The translations under genes were made by a program, and so were the position numbers. This document shows, piece after piece, positions 25,873 through 33,412 of a stretch of DNA of 38,294 nucleotides. The notes beneath the pieces were generated by a model. That model was not told the origin of the DNA, made no database searches, and saw only the letters and a program-made list of their open reading frames with translations. The DNA comes from a candidate division KSB1 bacterium (GTDB lineage Bacteria; Zhuqueibacterota; Zhuqueibacteria; Oceanimicrobiales; Oceanimicrobiaceae). The stretch covers positions 1 to 38,294 of the forward strand of contig JADFPY010000010.1 of the NCBI GenBank assembly GCA_022562085.1, in the 5' to 3' direction. How positions within the stretch are numbered: position 1 is the first letter of the stretch; every line of letters begins with the position of its first letter.

Positions 25873-26694
25873 TTGGGATTAGAAACACTTGGCGCTCGAA
25901 CGCTTGTCTCGCTGGTCTTTGGACCGGCCATTCTGATTTCGGCATGGATTGGCGGCTATGTCTTTTTAGGCCTTGTCACCTTGGTGGTCATTCTCGCTAT
26001 GCACGAGTTTTACAGTTTAGCTGTACACAAAAATGCCCGGCCTCAGAAGATTCTCGGAATTGCCACCGGAGCCGGCCTATGCCTACTACTTTATTTTAAT
26101 CAGCTTCAACACCTCTGGATCTTACTTTCTGCATCGTTTCTCATAATTCTCATCATCGAACTTTTTAGAAATAAAGACAGCGCGATTTTAAATGTTGCAG
26201 CCACTCTGCTGGGAATCTATTTTGTCGCATTAACGCTCGGTTTTTTACTTTTAATCCGGGAAGTACCCAACCCGATTAGCTATAAATTAGGTGGCAGTTT
26301 AGTTATCTTAATTTTCGCCACCGTTTGGGTCTGCGACTCGGCGGCTTATATGCTGGGTTCCAAATTTGGTAAGCACAAACTCTTTGAACGGGTTAGCCCT
26401 AATAAAACAGTTGAAGGAACGGCCTTTGGATTTTTTTTCGCGCTGCTGACAGCCTACATTTCCCAATTGACTTTTTTGCCAGAAATCAGTTTGGTTGACG
26501 CTTTAGTGATTGGCGTTATTTGCGGCAGCTTTGGGCAGGCGAGCGACTTAATTGAATCTTTGTTTAAAAGAGACGCCGGAGTGAAAGATGCGTCTAATCT
26601 GATTCCAGGACACGGTGGGGTTTTAGACCGGTTTGACAGCGAGATTTTAGTCGCGCCGGTAGTTTATTTTTATTTGCGGTTTGTGGTGTTTTGA
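25873..26694 (+). CDS. cdsA: Phosphatidate cytidylyltransferase
   Basis: A 273-residue integral membrane enzyme that makes CDP-diacylglycerol from phosphatidic acid and CTP, the precursor for PssA encoded at 37308. The full family signature SLFKRDAGVKDASNLIPGHG followed by GVLDRFD lies at 229-255, with essential acidic and basic residues kept (D225, K238, D239, D252, D255). SPNKTVEGTAFG (175-186) is also typical. TTG at 25873 is chosen because AAGGAGG stands four bases upstream and the sequence begins at the first membrane segment. It faces the minus-strand aminopeptidase gene with 28 bases between stops and no visible terminator. Confidence 0.96.
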   Translation: MGLETLGARTLVSLVFGPAILISAWIGGYVFLGLVTLVVILAMHEFYSLAVHKNARPQKILGIATGAGLCLLLYFNQLQHLWILLSASFLIILIIELFRNKDSAILNVAATLLGIYFVALTLGFLLLIREVPNPISYKLGGSLVILIFATVWVCDSAAYMLGSKFGKHKLFERVSPNKTVEGTAFGFFFALLTAYISQLTFLPEISLVDALVIGVICGSFGQASDLIESLFKRDAGVKDASNLIPGHGGVLDRFDSEILVAPVVYFYLRFVVF

Positions 26695-26722
26695 AAAAGT
26701 TAATTGGACATAATCCCTCAAC

Positions 26723-27664
26723 CTAAACCACAATTCTCCCTTTCTCAACAATCAGCTTGCCGTCAACACTAAGGGTCGGTTTCAGCAAAATTCCTTTGAT
26801 GGCTTGAACCATTTTGCCGTGTACTTTAGTCGTTTTATTCTGGCCGAATGAAACATGAATGGTGCCAAGCGCTTTTTCGTCCTCCTGTGCGGAATTGCCT
26901 AATTTAACGCCAGGATTTGTGCCGACCCCGAATTCATAAATTTGTCTCCCTGCCGGTCCAAATTTTCGAATTGCTTTTCGTAATTCGTCTGCTTCATGAC
27001 CACCTTTTATCTGGGTGATTTCCCCCTCTTTGACATTAAGCGTAATGGGATTTGCCAGTTTCTTTATACCTGCGATACGGTCGATTGCCACCATGCCGTT
27101 GATATGTTTGTGGTTGAGAATGACACAGGCTTCTCCCGCCGGCAGACTTGCAAATTCACCTGCTTGCTGTACAACACCTGTTTCAGCAATACCTTTCATT
27201 CTGGAAATCGTGAGCCGGGCTTCAGTACCGGACGGAGATTGCAAGTGCAGTGATTTGCCGATTGAGAACAAATCGGAAATCTTGCGGCTAATATTGTTAA
27301 TTTTCTTGTAGTTGGTTTCAAATGTGCGCTCGATTAGCGTTCCCGTGGCATTTTGCAAAACGAGAATTCGCGAGCCATTTCGACGGGCTTTATTAAAAGT
27401 TTTTTCATCAAGAGGCTTTGAGGTGAGGACGAAGCAGGCGTCAGCTTGTGCTAATGATCCTTGCACCGCTTCAGGGAGTTGGTTGTCAGTGCCGTTTGAA
27501 AATTTTAGGAGCAGCGAATTCTTCGATATTCTTAAGGCCGTTTTCCAGATCGTTTCACCGACGTCCGCTAATGATTTGTCGGTTACAATGAGCAGACTTT
27601 CATTCGGCTTTAAGTCGAAACAATTTCTCAGAACAGCTCGAGTTGACTTTTCTAACGAAATCAT
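26723..27664 (-). CDS. M29-like metallo-aminopeptidase (AmpS/aminopeptidase T related)
   Basis: A 313-residue protein, shorter than classical M29 aminopeptidases (about 370-410). The C-terminal half has the diagnostic pattern: GEFASLPAGEA (E170, E178), YEFGVGTNPGVKL (E244), EDEKALGTIHVSFGQN (E263, H270) and H282, which I take as candidate metal ligands. The N-terminal half is less conserved. It is predicted to release N-terminal residues from peptides with two bound metals. It lies downstream of the M20 peptidase gene on the same strand, separated by a 12-base-pair hairpin. The set OPT, PqqD-like, M20, M29 suggests peptide uptake and degradation. Family likely; substrate unknown. Confidence 0.75.
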   Translation of the reverse strand: MISLEKSTRAVLRNCFDLKPNESLLIVTDKSLADVGETIWKTALRISKNSLLLKFSNGTDNQLPEAVQGSLAQADACFVLTSKPLDEKTFNKARRNGSRILVLQNATGTLIERTFETNYKKINNISRKISDLFSIGKSLHLQSPSGTEARLTISRMKGIAETGVVQQAGEFASLPAGEACVILNHKHINGMVAIDRIAGIKKLANPITLNVKEGEITQIKGGHEADELRKAIRKFGPAGRQIYEFGVGTNPGVKLGNSAQEDEKALGTIHVSFGQNKTTKVHGKMVQAIKGILLKPTLSVDGKLIVEKGRIVV

Positions 27665-27733
27665 AAAACCAGGCCGCCCTAGGTAAAGAAAATAATTTCG
27701 AAAACTCCTTTAATTAAAACTTCAGCTGCTTTA

Positions 27734-27764
27734 TTTGCCAGTCATCTCAAGAATGACTGGCAAA
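27734..27764. repeat. Perfect 12-base-pair inverted repeat between M20 and M29 genes
   Basis: TTTGCCAGTCAT (27734-27745), loop CTCAAGA, ATGACTGGCAAA (27753-27764): twelve of twelve positions pair. It lies eight bases past the M20 stop on the minus strand. Neither direction is followed by a T-run, so rather than a standard terminator it may be a 3'-end stabiliser, a processing site or an operator palindrome. Confidence 0.65.
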
Positions 27765-27772
27765 TCCTCCAA

Positions 27773-29014
27773 TCAGCTTTGCAGCGCCACATGAGCAAAG
27801 ACTTTAGCGTCATCCAAAATGTTGTCGATTTTGACGTATTCATTAGGCTCATGCAGAGTTTCATCTTGTGTTGCCCACACCACCGAGTTAAAGCCTGCCT
27901 CACGAAAAAATGCCGCAACGGTTCCACCGCCAATTCCCTTTGGTTCCGTCTCCACCCCTCGAATTTCGGAAATGGCACGTTGTATCGCTTTCACGACGGG
28001 AGCATCGACTGGAGTCGCAGGGGCGGCTCTAAGTTCTTGCGGTGAAATCACTGCAATAGAAACGCCATGCTTCTCTTCTACTTTTTTGCAGATTTCTTTA
28101 ACATTTTTCCATAAGTCATCGACGTCGTAATTCGGCAAGAGGCGGCAGTCGTAGTAAAAGATATCCTCGCCGGGGATGGTATTTACATTCGGCACATTTG
28201 CTTCTTTTTTCGTCGGCTCAAATGTGCTAATTGGCGGATCAAAAACTTTGTCTGAGACGTTGAAAGTCTTGTAAAGATCTTCTAACTCCACAATCAAGTT
28301 TGCACCCGCTTTATGAGCGTTTACGCCAAGCTCCGGCGTTGAACCGTGAGTTTGCTTTCCTTTCACCTCAAATCTAAACCAGACGATGCTCTTTTCGGCA
28401 ACTTCAACTAAAGTGCCGTCCTCGTTTCCGGCGTCTGGAATGAGAAAGAAGTCCTCTTTTCTGAACAGGCCTTTATGATTTTTTAAGAGGTACTGAATAC
28501 CATAATGACTGCCGGTTTCTTCGTCCGCAACAAAGATGAGGCCGATGTCTTTTTCGGGCTCAATGTCATCATCAAGAAATGCTTTGACAGTTAACAAAGA
28601 GGAAACGATAGCCTGTTGATTATCTTCGGTACCGCGGCCAAATATTTTACCATCTTCGACTTTGGTGGTCCAGGGATCGCCGTTCCACTTGCTCAGATCG
28701 CCAGGTGGAACGACGTCCATGTGCGACATAATCCAGATGGTTCCGCGGCTGCTTTTCCCTTTAAATTTCGCAATCAGATTGGGTCTGTGGCCGGAAGAGA
28801 CTCGGTCATCCGGGGCATGGTAGGAGTTGATATCTTGGCAATGAAGCTCGTTTTGCAGGTAGGAGTGAATGAACTCGGATTTTTTTTGTTCGCCGTCCCC
28901 GTCGCTTTCCGGGGCAAGGGCCGGAATGGCTGTTAGTTCTTTTTCCAGATTGATTGCTTCATCTTGGTATTCATCGATTCGCCTACAAATCTTTTCTAAA
29001 ACGGTTTTGTCCAT
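27773..29014 (-). CDS. M20-family metallopeptidase (ArgE/DapE/CPG2 group)
   Basis: A 413-residue two-zinc peptidase. The family pattern is intact: SHMDVVPP (H98, D100), GRGTEDN (D131, bridging), DEETGS (catalytic E165 and metal ligand E166), PDAGN (D194) and LHEPNEY (H388). A dimerisation domain interrupts the catalytic domain from about 205 to 320 (KGKQTHGSTPELG at its start). The GRGTED form, in place of GRGxxDxKG, fits the M20 members that act on peptides or acylated amino acids. The start ATG directly follows the stop of the PqqD-like gene (29015), so they are co-transcribed. Substrate cannot be read from sequence. Confidence 0.9.
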   Translation of the reverse strand: MDKTVLEKICRRIDEYQDEAINLEKELTAIPALAPESDGDGEQKKSEFIHSYLQNELHCQDINSYHAPDDRVSSGHRPNLIAKFKGKSSRGTIWIMSHMDVVPPGDLSKWNGDPWTTKVEDGKIFGRGTEDNQQAIVSSLLTVKAFLDDDIEPEKDIGLIFVADEETGSHYGIQYLLKNHKGLFRKEDFFLIPDAGNEDGTLVEVAEKSIVWFRFEVKGKQTHGSTPELGVNAHKAGANLIVELEDLYKTFNVSDKVFDPPISTFEPTKKEANVPNVNTIPGEDIFYYDCRLLPNYDVDDLWKNVKEICKKVEEKHGVSIAVISPQELRAAPATPVDAPVVKAIQRAISEIRGVETEPKGIGGGTVAAFFREAGFNSVVWATQDETLHEPNEYVKIDNILDDAKVFAHVALQS

Positions 29015-29344
29015 TTAAACCCAGGTAATCGATTTGCTCTTTTCCAAACTCTGAAAAAAGAGGGTGAGTCTCTCATAAACAGGGTCAACTTTCGATCCGA
29101 ATTTTTTTGCCATTCTATTCGCGATTTCTTCAAAATTTTTCATGCCGTCGCAATGTTGCCAGACAAAACTGCCCACTTCATCGAGATTCAACCGGTAATT
29201 AGGCGTGGCCATTTTGGACGCCAGCCATTTGCCGAGAATGTGATTGCCAAATTTTGGGATTAAAATCACTGTGAAACCGCTGCCGTTTGTTTCCCATTTG
29301 CGGTTCCATTTTGGGCGTTGGGGCAGTTTTTGTTTTTCAGGCAT
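29015..29344 (-). CDS. PqqD-like peptide-binding protein
   Basis: A 109-residue protein whose C-terminal 70 residues fit the PqqD/RRE winged-helix fold: YRLNLDEVGSFVWQHCDG, EIANRMAKKFG, then FFQSLEKSKSITWV. In PQQ and other RiPP pathways this fold binds a precursor peptide and presents it to a radical SAM enzyme. No radical SAM enzyme or obvious precursor is in the window; it is instead encoded between a peptide transporter and two peptidases. The N-terminal 40 residues (KWNRKWETNGSGFTV) are a basic extension. Start ATG 29344. Fold assignment is fairly sure; peptide binding is inferred. Confidence 0.78.
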   Translation of the reverse strand: MPEKQKLPQRPKWNRKWETNGSGFTVILIPKFGNHILGKWLASKMATPNYRLNLDEVGSFVWQHCDGMKNFEEIANRMAKKFGSKVDPVYERLTLFFQSLEKSKSITWV

Positions 29345-29371
29345 TTTTATATGTAACCTTGAGAAGTATTC

Positions 29372-29445
29372 AAGTGTTAAAAGTGTTCAGGTTTTACAAT
29401 TCGCGGTAGTCCGAGAACTCTGGCGAGTCTTGGACTTTAACACTT
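29372..29445. repeat. Intergenic inverted repeat between PqqD-like and OPT genes
   Basis: Outer arms AAGTGTTAAAAGT (29372-29384) and ACTTTAACACTT (29434-29445) pair with one bulge. Inside, AGTCC (29408-29412) pairs with GGACT (29432-29436), with further partial pairing of AGA/TCT. It fills most of the 109-base gap. The arm sequence AGTGTTAAAGT is simple and could belong to a dispersed palindromic repeat. Confidence 0.45.
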
Positions 29446-29453
29446 TAACTTAG

Positions 29454-31436
29454 CTATTCTTGTTGTTTAACGACATTCACCGAGGTTTTATAAAGTCCGA
29501 ACATCACGATTGCTAAAAGCGCAATACCTATAATATTCCAGCTATGAACACCAAAAAACGCCAAAACATCATTTCTTTCATAGATTACGATCGGGATAGC
29601 CATCAAAATACCCACGAGCGCTTCGCCTGTGATGAGGCCGGCCGAAAATAGCAAACCGTTACGCAGGCCCGATTTGGTTTTCTCTGCGGCAGCTTCTTTC
29701 TTATCTTCCGGCACTGTCTTTTCATTTTTCCTCAGCGCTCTTTCTGCAGTCCATGCCAGAATACCGCCCAATAGAATTGGAACTTCAAGCTGAAATGGCA
29801 AATAAATCCCCACTGCTACTGCCAGAACCGGAGTTCTAAAAGCGCTGCCTCTTTTCTCGAGGTAGAGATCTAAAATGATTATCCCCACAGCTATTGCCAT
29901 CCCCCAGGAGACGATTCCCCAAGGCAGACCCGCGCCAAATACGCCAGCAGCAACGGCGGCCATCAGGGTTGCCTGTGGCGCTGCCAGGGGGTCGGGATGC
30001 GTTGCGGTGGGTTCGCCAATCCCGTAAGCATTCAAAAGAAGCGTTAGAATGGGGGCCATGACGAATGCAGCGGCGGCAACGCCGACTACCTGCATGATTT
30101 GCTGCTTAATCGGGGTTGCACCAAGAATGCGTCCGGCTTTGAGGTCTTGCAGATTATCACCGGCTATGGCGGCGGCGCAGGCTACCACGGCGCCGATAAA
30201 TATCGCCGAAGCCGGGCCCGTGACGCTGCCTGTGCCCAACCATACCAACAGCAATAATGACGAGGTCAAGATAGTAGCGATGGTTACGCCCGAAATAGGA
30301 TTATTGGAAGAACCCACCAAACCGGCCATGTATCCGGCAACTGAAGAAAATAGAAAACCGGCGATCAGCATAATCGTCGCCATAAAAAGCGACAATAGCA
30401 TGTTACCGGTAAAATAATTAAAAATAAAAAAAAGCGGGATTACAGCTAAAAGAATTGCTGCGCCAACCCATTGCATGGGGGTGTCCCTTTCCGTTCTTAT
30501 GATTGTCCCGCCACTCTTCTTTTGTTTGTAAGCTTCTATTCCTGATTTAATCCCGCTCACGAGGCTTTTGCGGAGACGAATTAATGCCCAGATTCCTCCG
30601 ACCATCATCGCGCCAACGCCGAGATACCTGGTCTGGGTTGACCACATCGTGTTTGCCAAATCAACGGCCGATTCGCCCGCAGGTATGCCTCCTTGCATGG
30701 CAGTCAAAATAGGAATGAAGATGTACCAGTTGATAGCCCCGCCGAGAAAGATTAAGACAGCGATATTCAAGCCGACAATATAGCCCACCCCAACGAGAGC
30801 CGGCGAGAGATTAGAACCCGCATAAGCAACGGTTTTGCCTACTCCCGTCGCCGTCTCGACTGCGCCATCCCATAGTCTTAAACCGGTTTCACCAAATTTG
30901 AACAACGCTCCTATGGCGCCTGCTGTTGCCACCACTTTCACACCAGCACCGCCAACATCCCCTACCTTCAAGACCTCGGCCGTTGCCACGCCTTCCGGGA
31001 ATTTCAGGGGATTATCTACGATCAGGGCTCGCCGCAGGGGAATGGTAAACATGACGCCGAGGAGACCGCCAAATCCGGCTATCAAGGTTGTTTCCCAATA
31101 ATTAAATTCTGTCCATGCGCCAATTAGTAAAAGCGCCGGAACTGTAAAAATGACTCCGGCCGCCAGACTTTCACCGGCGGACGCAGCAGTTTGGACAATA
31201 TTATTCTCAAGAATATTGGATTTTTTGAATAAGCTCAATACCGCCATAGAAATGACTGCTGCGGGAATTGAAGCCGAAACAGTCATTCCGGCAAATAAAC
31301 CGAGGTAGGCATTGGCCGCGCCAAGAATGACCGACAACAGAACCCCAAGTATCACCGCTTTGATGGTAATCTCACTTAAAGAAGTTGATGCGGGAATGAA
31401 CGGCTGAAAGTCCTGTACATTGCTTTTTTCAGGCAT
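29454..31436 (-). CDS. OPT-family oligopeptide transporter
   Basis: A 660-residue membrane protein with about 14-16 helices. I chose ATG 31436, with AAAGGAGG five bases upstream, over a start 18 bases earlier. The N-terminus FQPFIPASTSLSEITIKAVI and the helix AANAYLGLFAGMTVSASIPA are hallmarks of bacterial OPT proteins. Other segments, such as AIAGDNLQDLKAGRILGATP, also fit. Relatives import oligopeptides or, in some branches, metal chelates; the bacterial branch is poorly characterised. The PqqD-like and peptidase genes follow on the same strand, favouring a peptide substrate. The 5' leader is unusually long and holds short frames, including a decayed OPT-like start (31693-31743). Confidence 0.92.
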   Translation of the reverse strand: MPEKSNVQDFQPFIPASTSLSEITIKAVILGVLLSVILGAANAYLGLFAGMTVSASIPAAVISMAVLSLFKKSNILENNIVQTAASAGESLAAGVIFTVPALLLIGAWTEFNYWETTLIAGFGGLLGVMFTIPLRRALIVDNPLKFPEGVATAEVLKVGDVGGAGVKVVATAGAIGALFKFGETGLRLWDGAVETATGVGKTVAYAGSNLSPALVGVGYIVGLNIAVLIFLGGAINWYIFIPILTAMQGGIPAGESAVDLANTMWSTQTRYLGVGAMMVGGIWALIRLRKSLVSGIKSGIEAYKQKKSGGTIIRTERDTPMQWVGAAILLAVIPLFFIFNYFTGNMLLSLFMATIMLIAGFLFSSVAGYMAGLVGSSNNPISGVTIATILTSSLLLLVWLGTGSVTGPASAIFIGAVVACAAAIAGDNLQDLKAGRILGATPIKQQIMQVVGVAAAAFVMAPILTLLLNAYGIGEPTATHPDPLAAPQATLMAAVAAGVFGAGLPWGIVSWGMAIAVGIIILDLYLEKRGSAFRTPVLAVAVGIYLPFQLEVPILLGGILAWTAERALRKNEKTVPEDKKEAAAEKTKSGLRNGLLFSAGLITGEALVGILMAIPIVIYERNDVLAFFGVHSWNIIGIALLAIVMFGLYKTSVNVVKQQE

Positions 31437-31521
31437 CGAACCCTCCTTTAACATTATCTTTCAATTTTGATTTTCTGCCTCCATTGAACTTCGCAGGATT
31501 TACGGCCGACAAGTGGGTTAT

Positions 31522-31572
31522 TCAGCCGCCCTTTCCGTTCTTTACACGAGTTCCTTTCTTTTCTTTAGCCAT
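31522..31572 (-). other. Micro-ORF, 16 residues, in the OPT leader
   Basis: ATG at 31572 with GGAAGGA just upstream encodes MAKEKKGTRVKNGKGG then TGA: lysine-rich, no hydrophobic part. It may be a leader peptide or chance. It is listed because it and the next micro-ORF both follow purine-rich ribosome-like sites on the same strand as the transporter. Confidence 0.3.
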
Positions 31573-31600
31573 ATTCCTTCCATCCGTTTAGGTTGAAATT

Positions 31601-31660
31601 TTAGTGAGTTGCAAAAATGTGAGATGGGATGGGCAAGATAATACTTTTGAAATCGCTCAT
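31601..31660 (-). other. Micro-ORF, 19 residues, with strong ribosome site in the OPT leader
   Basis: GGAAGGAGGAAC precedes ATG at 31660, encoding MSDFKSIILPIPSHIFATH then TAA. The AAGGAGG core is only three bases from the ATG, though GGAAGG at six bases would fit. Its DFKSIILP start faintly recalls the DFQPFIP start of the OPT protein; it may be a leader peptide or a second decayed start. Confidence 0.35.
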
Positions 31661-31692
31661 GTTCCTCCTTCCGAGTTTGTGGGCGAAATGAT

Positions 31693-31743
31693 TTAATGTG
31701 GAATAAATGGTTGGAATGACGAACCCTCCGATTCGATTTTCAA
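31693..31743 (-). pseudogene. Decayed N-terminus of an OPT-type gene
   Basis: A minus-strand frame from TTG 31743 reads MKIESEGSSFQPFIPH then TAA. FQPFIP is identical to residues near the start of the downstream OPT protein, and five of its six codons differ from that copy only at the third base (TTC/TTT, CAA/CAG, CCA/CCG, TTT/TTC, CCA/CCC). The ten-base string GGAGGGTTCG also occurs both here and just before the OPT start. This points to a remnant of an older or duplicated OPT gene. TTGACT (31764-31769) and TATACT (31744-31749) lie upstream with a 14-base spacer, too short for a confident promoter. Confidence 0.45.
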
Positions 31744-31823
31744 AGTATAAAATTTTTATTAAAAGTCAAGCGAAAATTAAATTTCAGTTAGAAATCCGGT
31801 TTTTTGGGGCCTGGTTTTTTTAT

Positions 31824-31851
31824 TTGATTTTTATAAAAATAGTTATATATT
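31824..31851 (+). promoter_or_regulatory. Possible promoter of ecfT
   Basis: TTGATT (31824-31829), 16 bases, TATATT (31846-31851), ending 27 bases before the ecfT ATG. The surrounding DNA is very AT-rich. The rest of the 440-base divergent gap (31437-31878) holds the OPT leader elements listed separately. Confidence 0.35.
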
Positions 31852-31878
31852 AATAAATTCGATAAATGGAACTATTTA

Positions 31879-32676
31879 ATGGCTTTAAAGGACATAACGC
31901 TCGGTCAATATTTTCCAGGAAATTCGTTTTTACACCGTCTCGATCCCCGCAGCAAACTCTTTGCAAGTTTGATTTTTATGACTTGTTTGCTTCTTTCACA
32001 AAAGATTTTTTTGTTTTTACTTTTAGCGGGAATATGTGTGTTAGGCTTTTATTTGTCCGGGATACCCTTGAGCCGGATGTTAAAAAACTTAAAGCCGTTT
32101 TTTTGGCTTTTTTTGATTACATTTTTGATTCACCTGTTTACAACAGGGGGAAAAGAATTAATCCGAATCCCTGTTTTGGGCTTCAGTTTAAGCGAAGAAG
32201 GGTTTGTAAACGGGCTGTCTTATTCACTGCGATTAGGGCTTTTAATCGTTTTTGCTGCCTTTCTCACCATGACAACACCTCCAATCGAGATTACGGATAG
32301 CTTGGAAAAATTGTTTTCGCCGCTCAAACGGTTCAAGGTTCCCGTGCATGAATTTGTTTTAATGATGACATTGTCCTTGCGTTTTTTGCCTTTACTTATT
32401 CTGGAAGCAGAAAGAATCAAAAATGCGCAATTATCGCGCGGGGTTTCACTCGAGGGCAATTTGCTGCAAAGAGTCAAAAACATTGTGCCGATGATCTTAC
32501 CTTTGTTTATTTCAGCGATTCGCCGCGCAGAAGACTTAGCCGTTGCCATGGAAGCAAGGCACTATGTCGGCGGCGAAGGGCGTACCTCTTTCCGCAGGCT
32601 GCGCTTTCGCAGAGGAGATTTTGGCATGTTGGCTTTTTCAAGCCTTGCCTTTTTTGGCATTGTTGCTTTGAAATAG
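31879..32676 (+). CDS. ecfT: ECF transporter transmembrane (T) component
   Basis: A 265-residue membrane protein of the energy-coupling-factor family. HRLDPRSK (19-26) is the typical N-terminal motif. The two coupling-helix motifs that touch the ATPases are present as AQLSRG (183-188) and AMEARHY (223-229), one residue away from the usual ARG forms. EcfT joins ATPases EcfA1/A2 to substrate-binding S proteins for vitamin or metal uptake. No ecfA is adjacent. truA follows seven bases later, as in the Bacillus ecfA1-ecfA2-ecfT-truA order, so this looks like a truncated version of that conserved arrangement. ATG 31879 is chosen because the protein then begins MALKDITLGQYFPGNS. Confidence 0.9.
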   Translation: MALKDITLGQYFPGNSFLHRLDPRSKLFASLIFMTCLLLSQKIFLFLLLAGICVLGFYLSGIPLSRMLKNLKPFFWLFLITFLIHLFTTGGKELIRIPVLGFSLSEEGFVNGLSYSLRLGLLIVFAAFLTMTTPPIEITDSLEKLFSPLKRFKVPVHEFVLMMTLSLRFLPLLILEAERIKNAQLSRGVSLEGNLLQRVKNIVPMILPLFISAIRRAEDLAVAMEARHYVGGEGRTSFRRLRFRRGDFGMLAFSSLAFFGIVALK

Positions 32677-32682
32677 TACTGC

Positions 32683-33411
32683 ATGAGAAATATAAAACTG
32701 GTTCTTGAATATGACGGCACGGATTTTTGTGGATGGCAACTTCAACCGAAAGACAGAACAGTTCAGGGCGTTTTACAAAGCTCTTTGAAGCAGTTGTTAC
32801 GGGAATTACCGACGATTTACGCGTCCGGGCGGACCGATGCCGGTGTTCACGCTTTGGGGCAAGTAGCGAATTTCAAAACTGAAAACCAGCTCACGTTGGA
32901 TTCCATTCAAAATGGAGTAAACAGTTATCTGCCGGCAGATGTTCGAGTGCTGAGTGTCGAAGAGGCAGGCGAAGAGTTTCATTCACGTTATGATGCGGTA
33001 AAAAGAACCTATCGATACGTTATCGCAAAGAAAATGCTGGCAGTTGGCCGGCAATATTCGTGGTTTTGTAAATACAAATTAGATCTGAGCAAAATTCGCA
33101 GTGCCTCTGAGTTTTTAATCGGCAAGCATTCTTTTGAAGCCTTTGCCAAACTCAACGAAGAAGAAAAGCACTACCTGTGTAATGTTGAAAGCGTGAGGTG
33201 GCAAGAAAGTGAGGAAGATTTTTCTTTTACAATTAGTGCAAACAGATTTCTTCACCACATGATAAGAATTATCGTGGGAACGATGATAGACGTTGGCCGA
33301 GGCAAGTTGCTCCCTGGGGATATAAAAGACATGTTAGCTTCTGGAGAGAGAAAGAGAGCGGGCAGTGTGGTGTCTGCTCATGGTTTGTTTTTGGTTCGAG
33401 TGGATTACTAA
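32683..33411 (+). CDS. truA: tRNA pseudouridine(38-40) synthase
   Basis: A 242-residue enzyme that converts uridines 38-40 of tRNA anticodon arms to pseudouridine. The catalytic aspartate is D52 in ASGRTDAGVHALGQV, and the N-terminus IKLVLEYDGTDFCGWQ is standard. RTYRYVI and the C-terminal FLHHMIRIIVGTMIDVG are also conserved. Length is normal. Starts six bases after ecfT, and the next gene begins two bases after its stop, so ecfT-truA-htrA is probably one transcript. Confidence 0.96.
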   Translation: MRNIKLVLEYDGTDFCGWQLQPKDRTVQGVLQSSLKQLLRELPTIYASGRTDAGVHALGQVANFKTENQLTLDSIQNGVNSYLPADVRVLSVEEAGEEFHSRYDAVKRTYRYVIAKKMLAVGRQYSWFCKYKLDLSKIRSASEFLIGKHSFEAFAKLNEEEKHYLCNVESVRWQESEEDFSFTISANRFLHHMIRIIVGTMIDVGRGKLLPGDIKDMLASGERKRAGSVVSAHGLFLVRVDY

Positions 33412-33412
33412 A

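Noticed and set aside
30049-30417. Open frames antisense to the OPT gene
   Set aside because: Their Ala/Pro/Thr-rich composition mirrors the hydrophobic codons of the opposite strand, and none has a ribosome site or recognisable domain.
31744-31769. Minus-strand promoter TTGACT/TATACT for the OPT transporter gene
   Set aside because: The 14-base spacer is too short for normal sigma-70 use; kept only as a note in the leader entry.
21412-32676. A complete ECF transporter (Gx as S, EcfT as T)
   Set aside because: No EcfA ATPase is encoded and the two genes are 10 kb apart in different transcription units.
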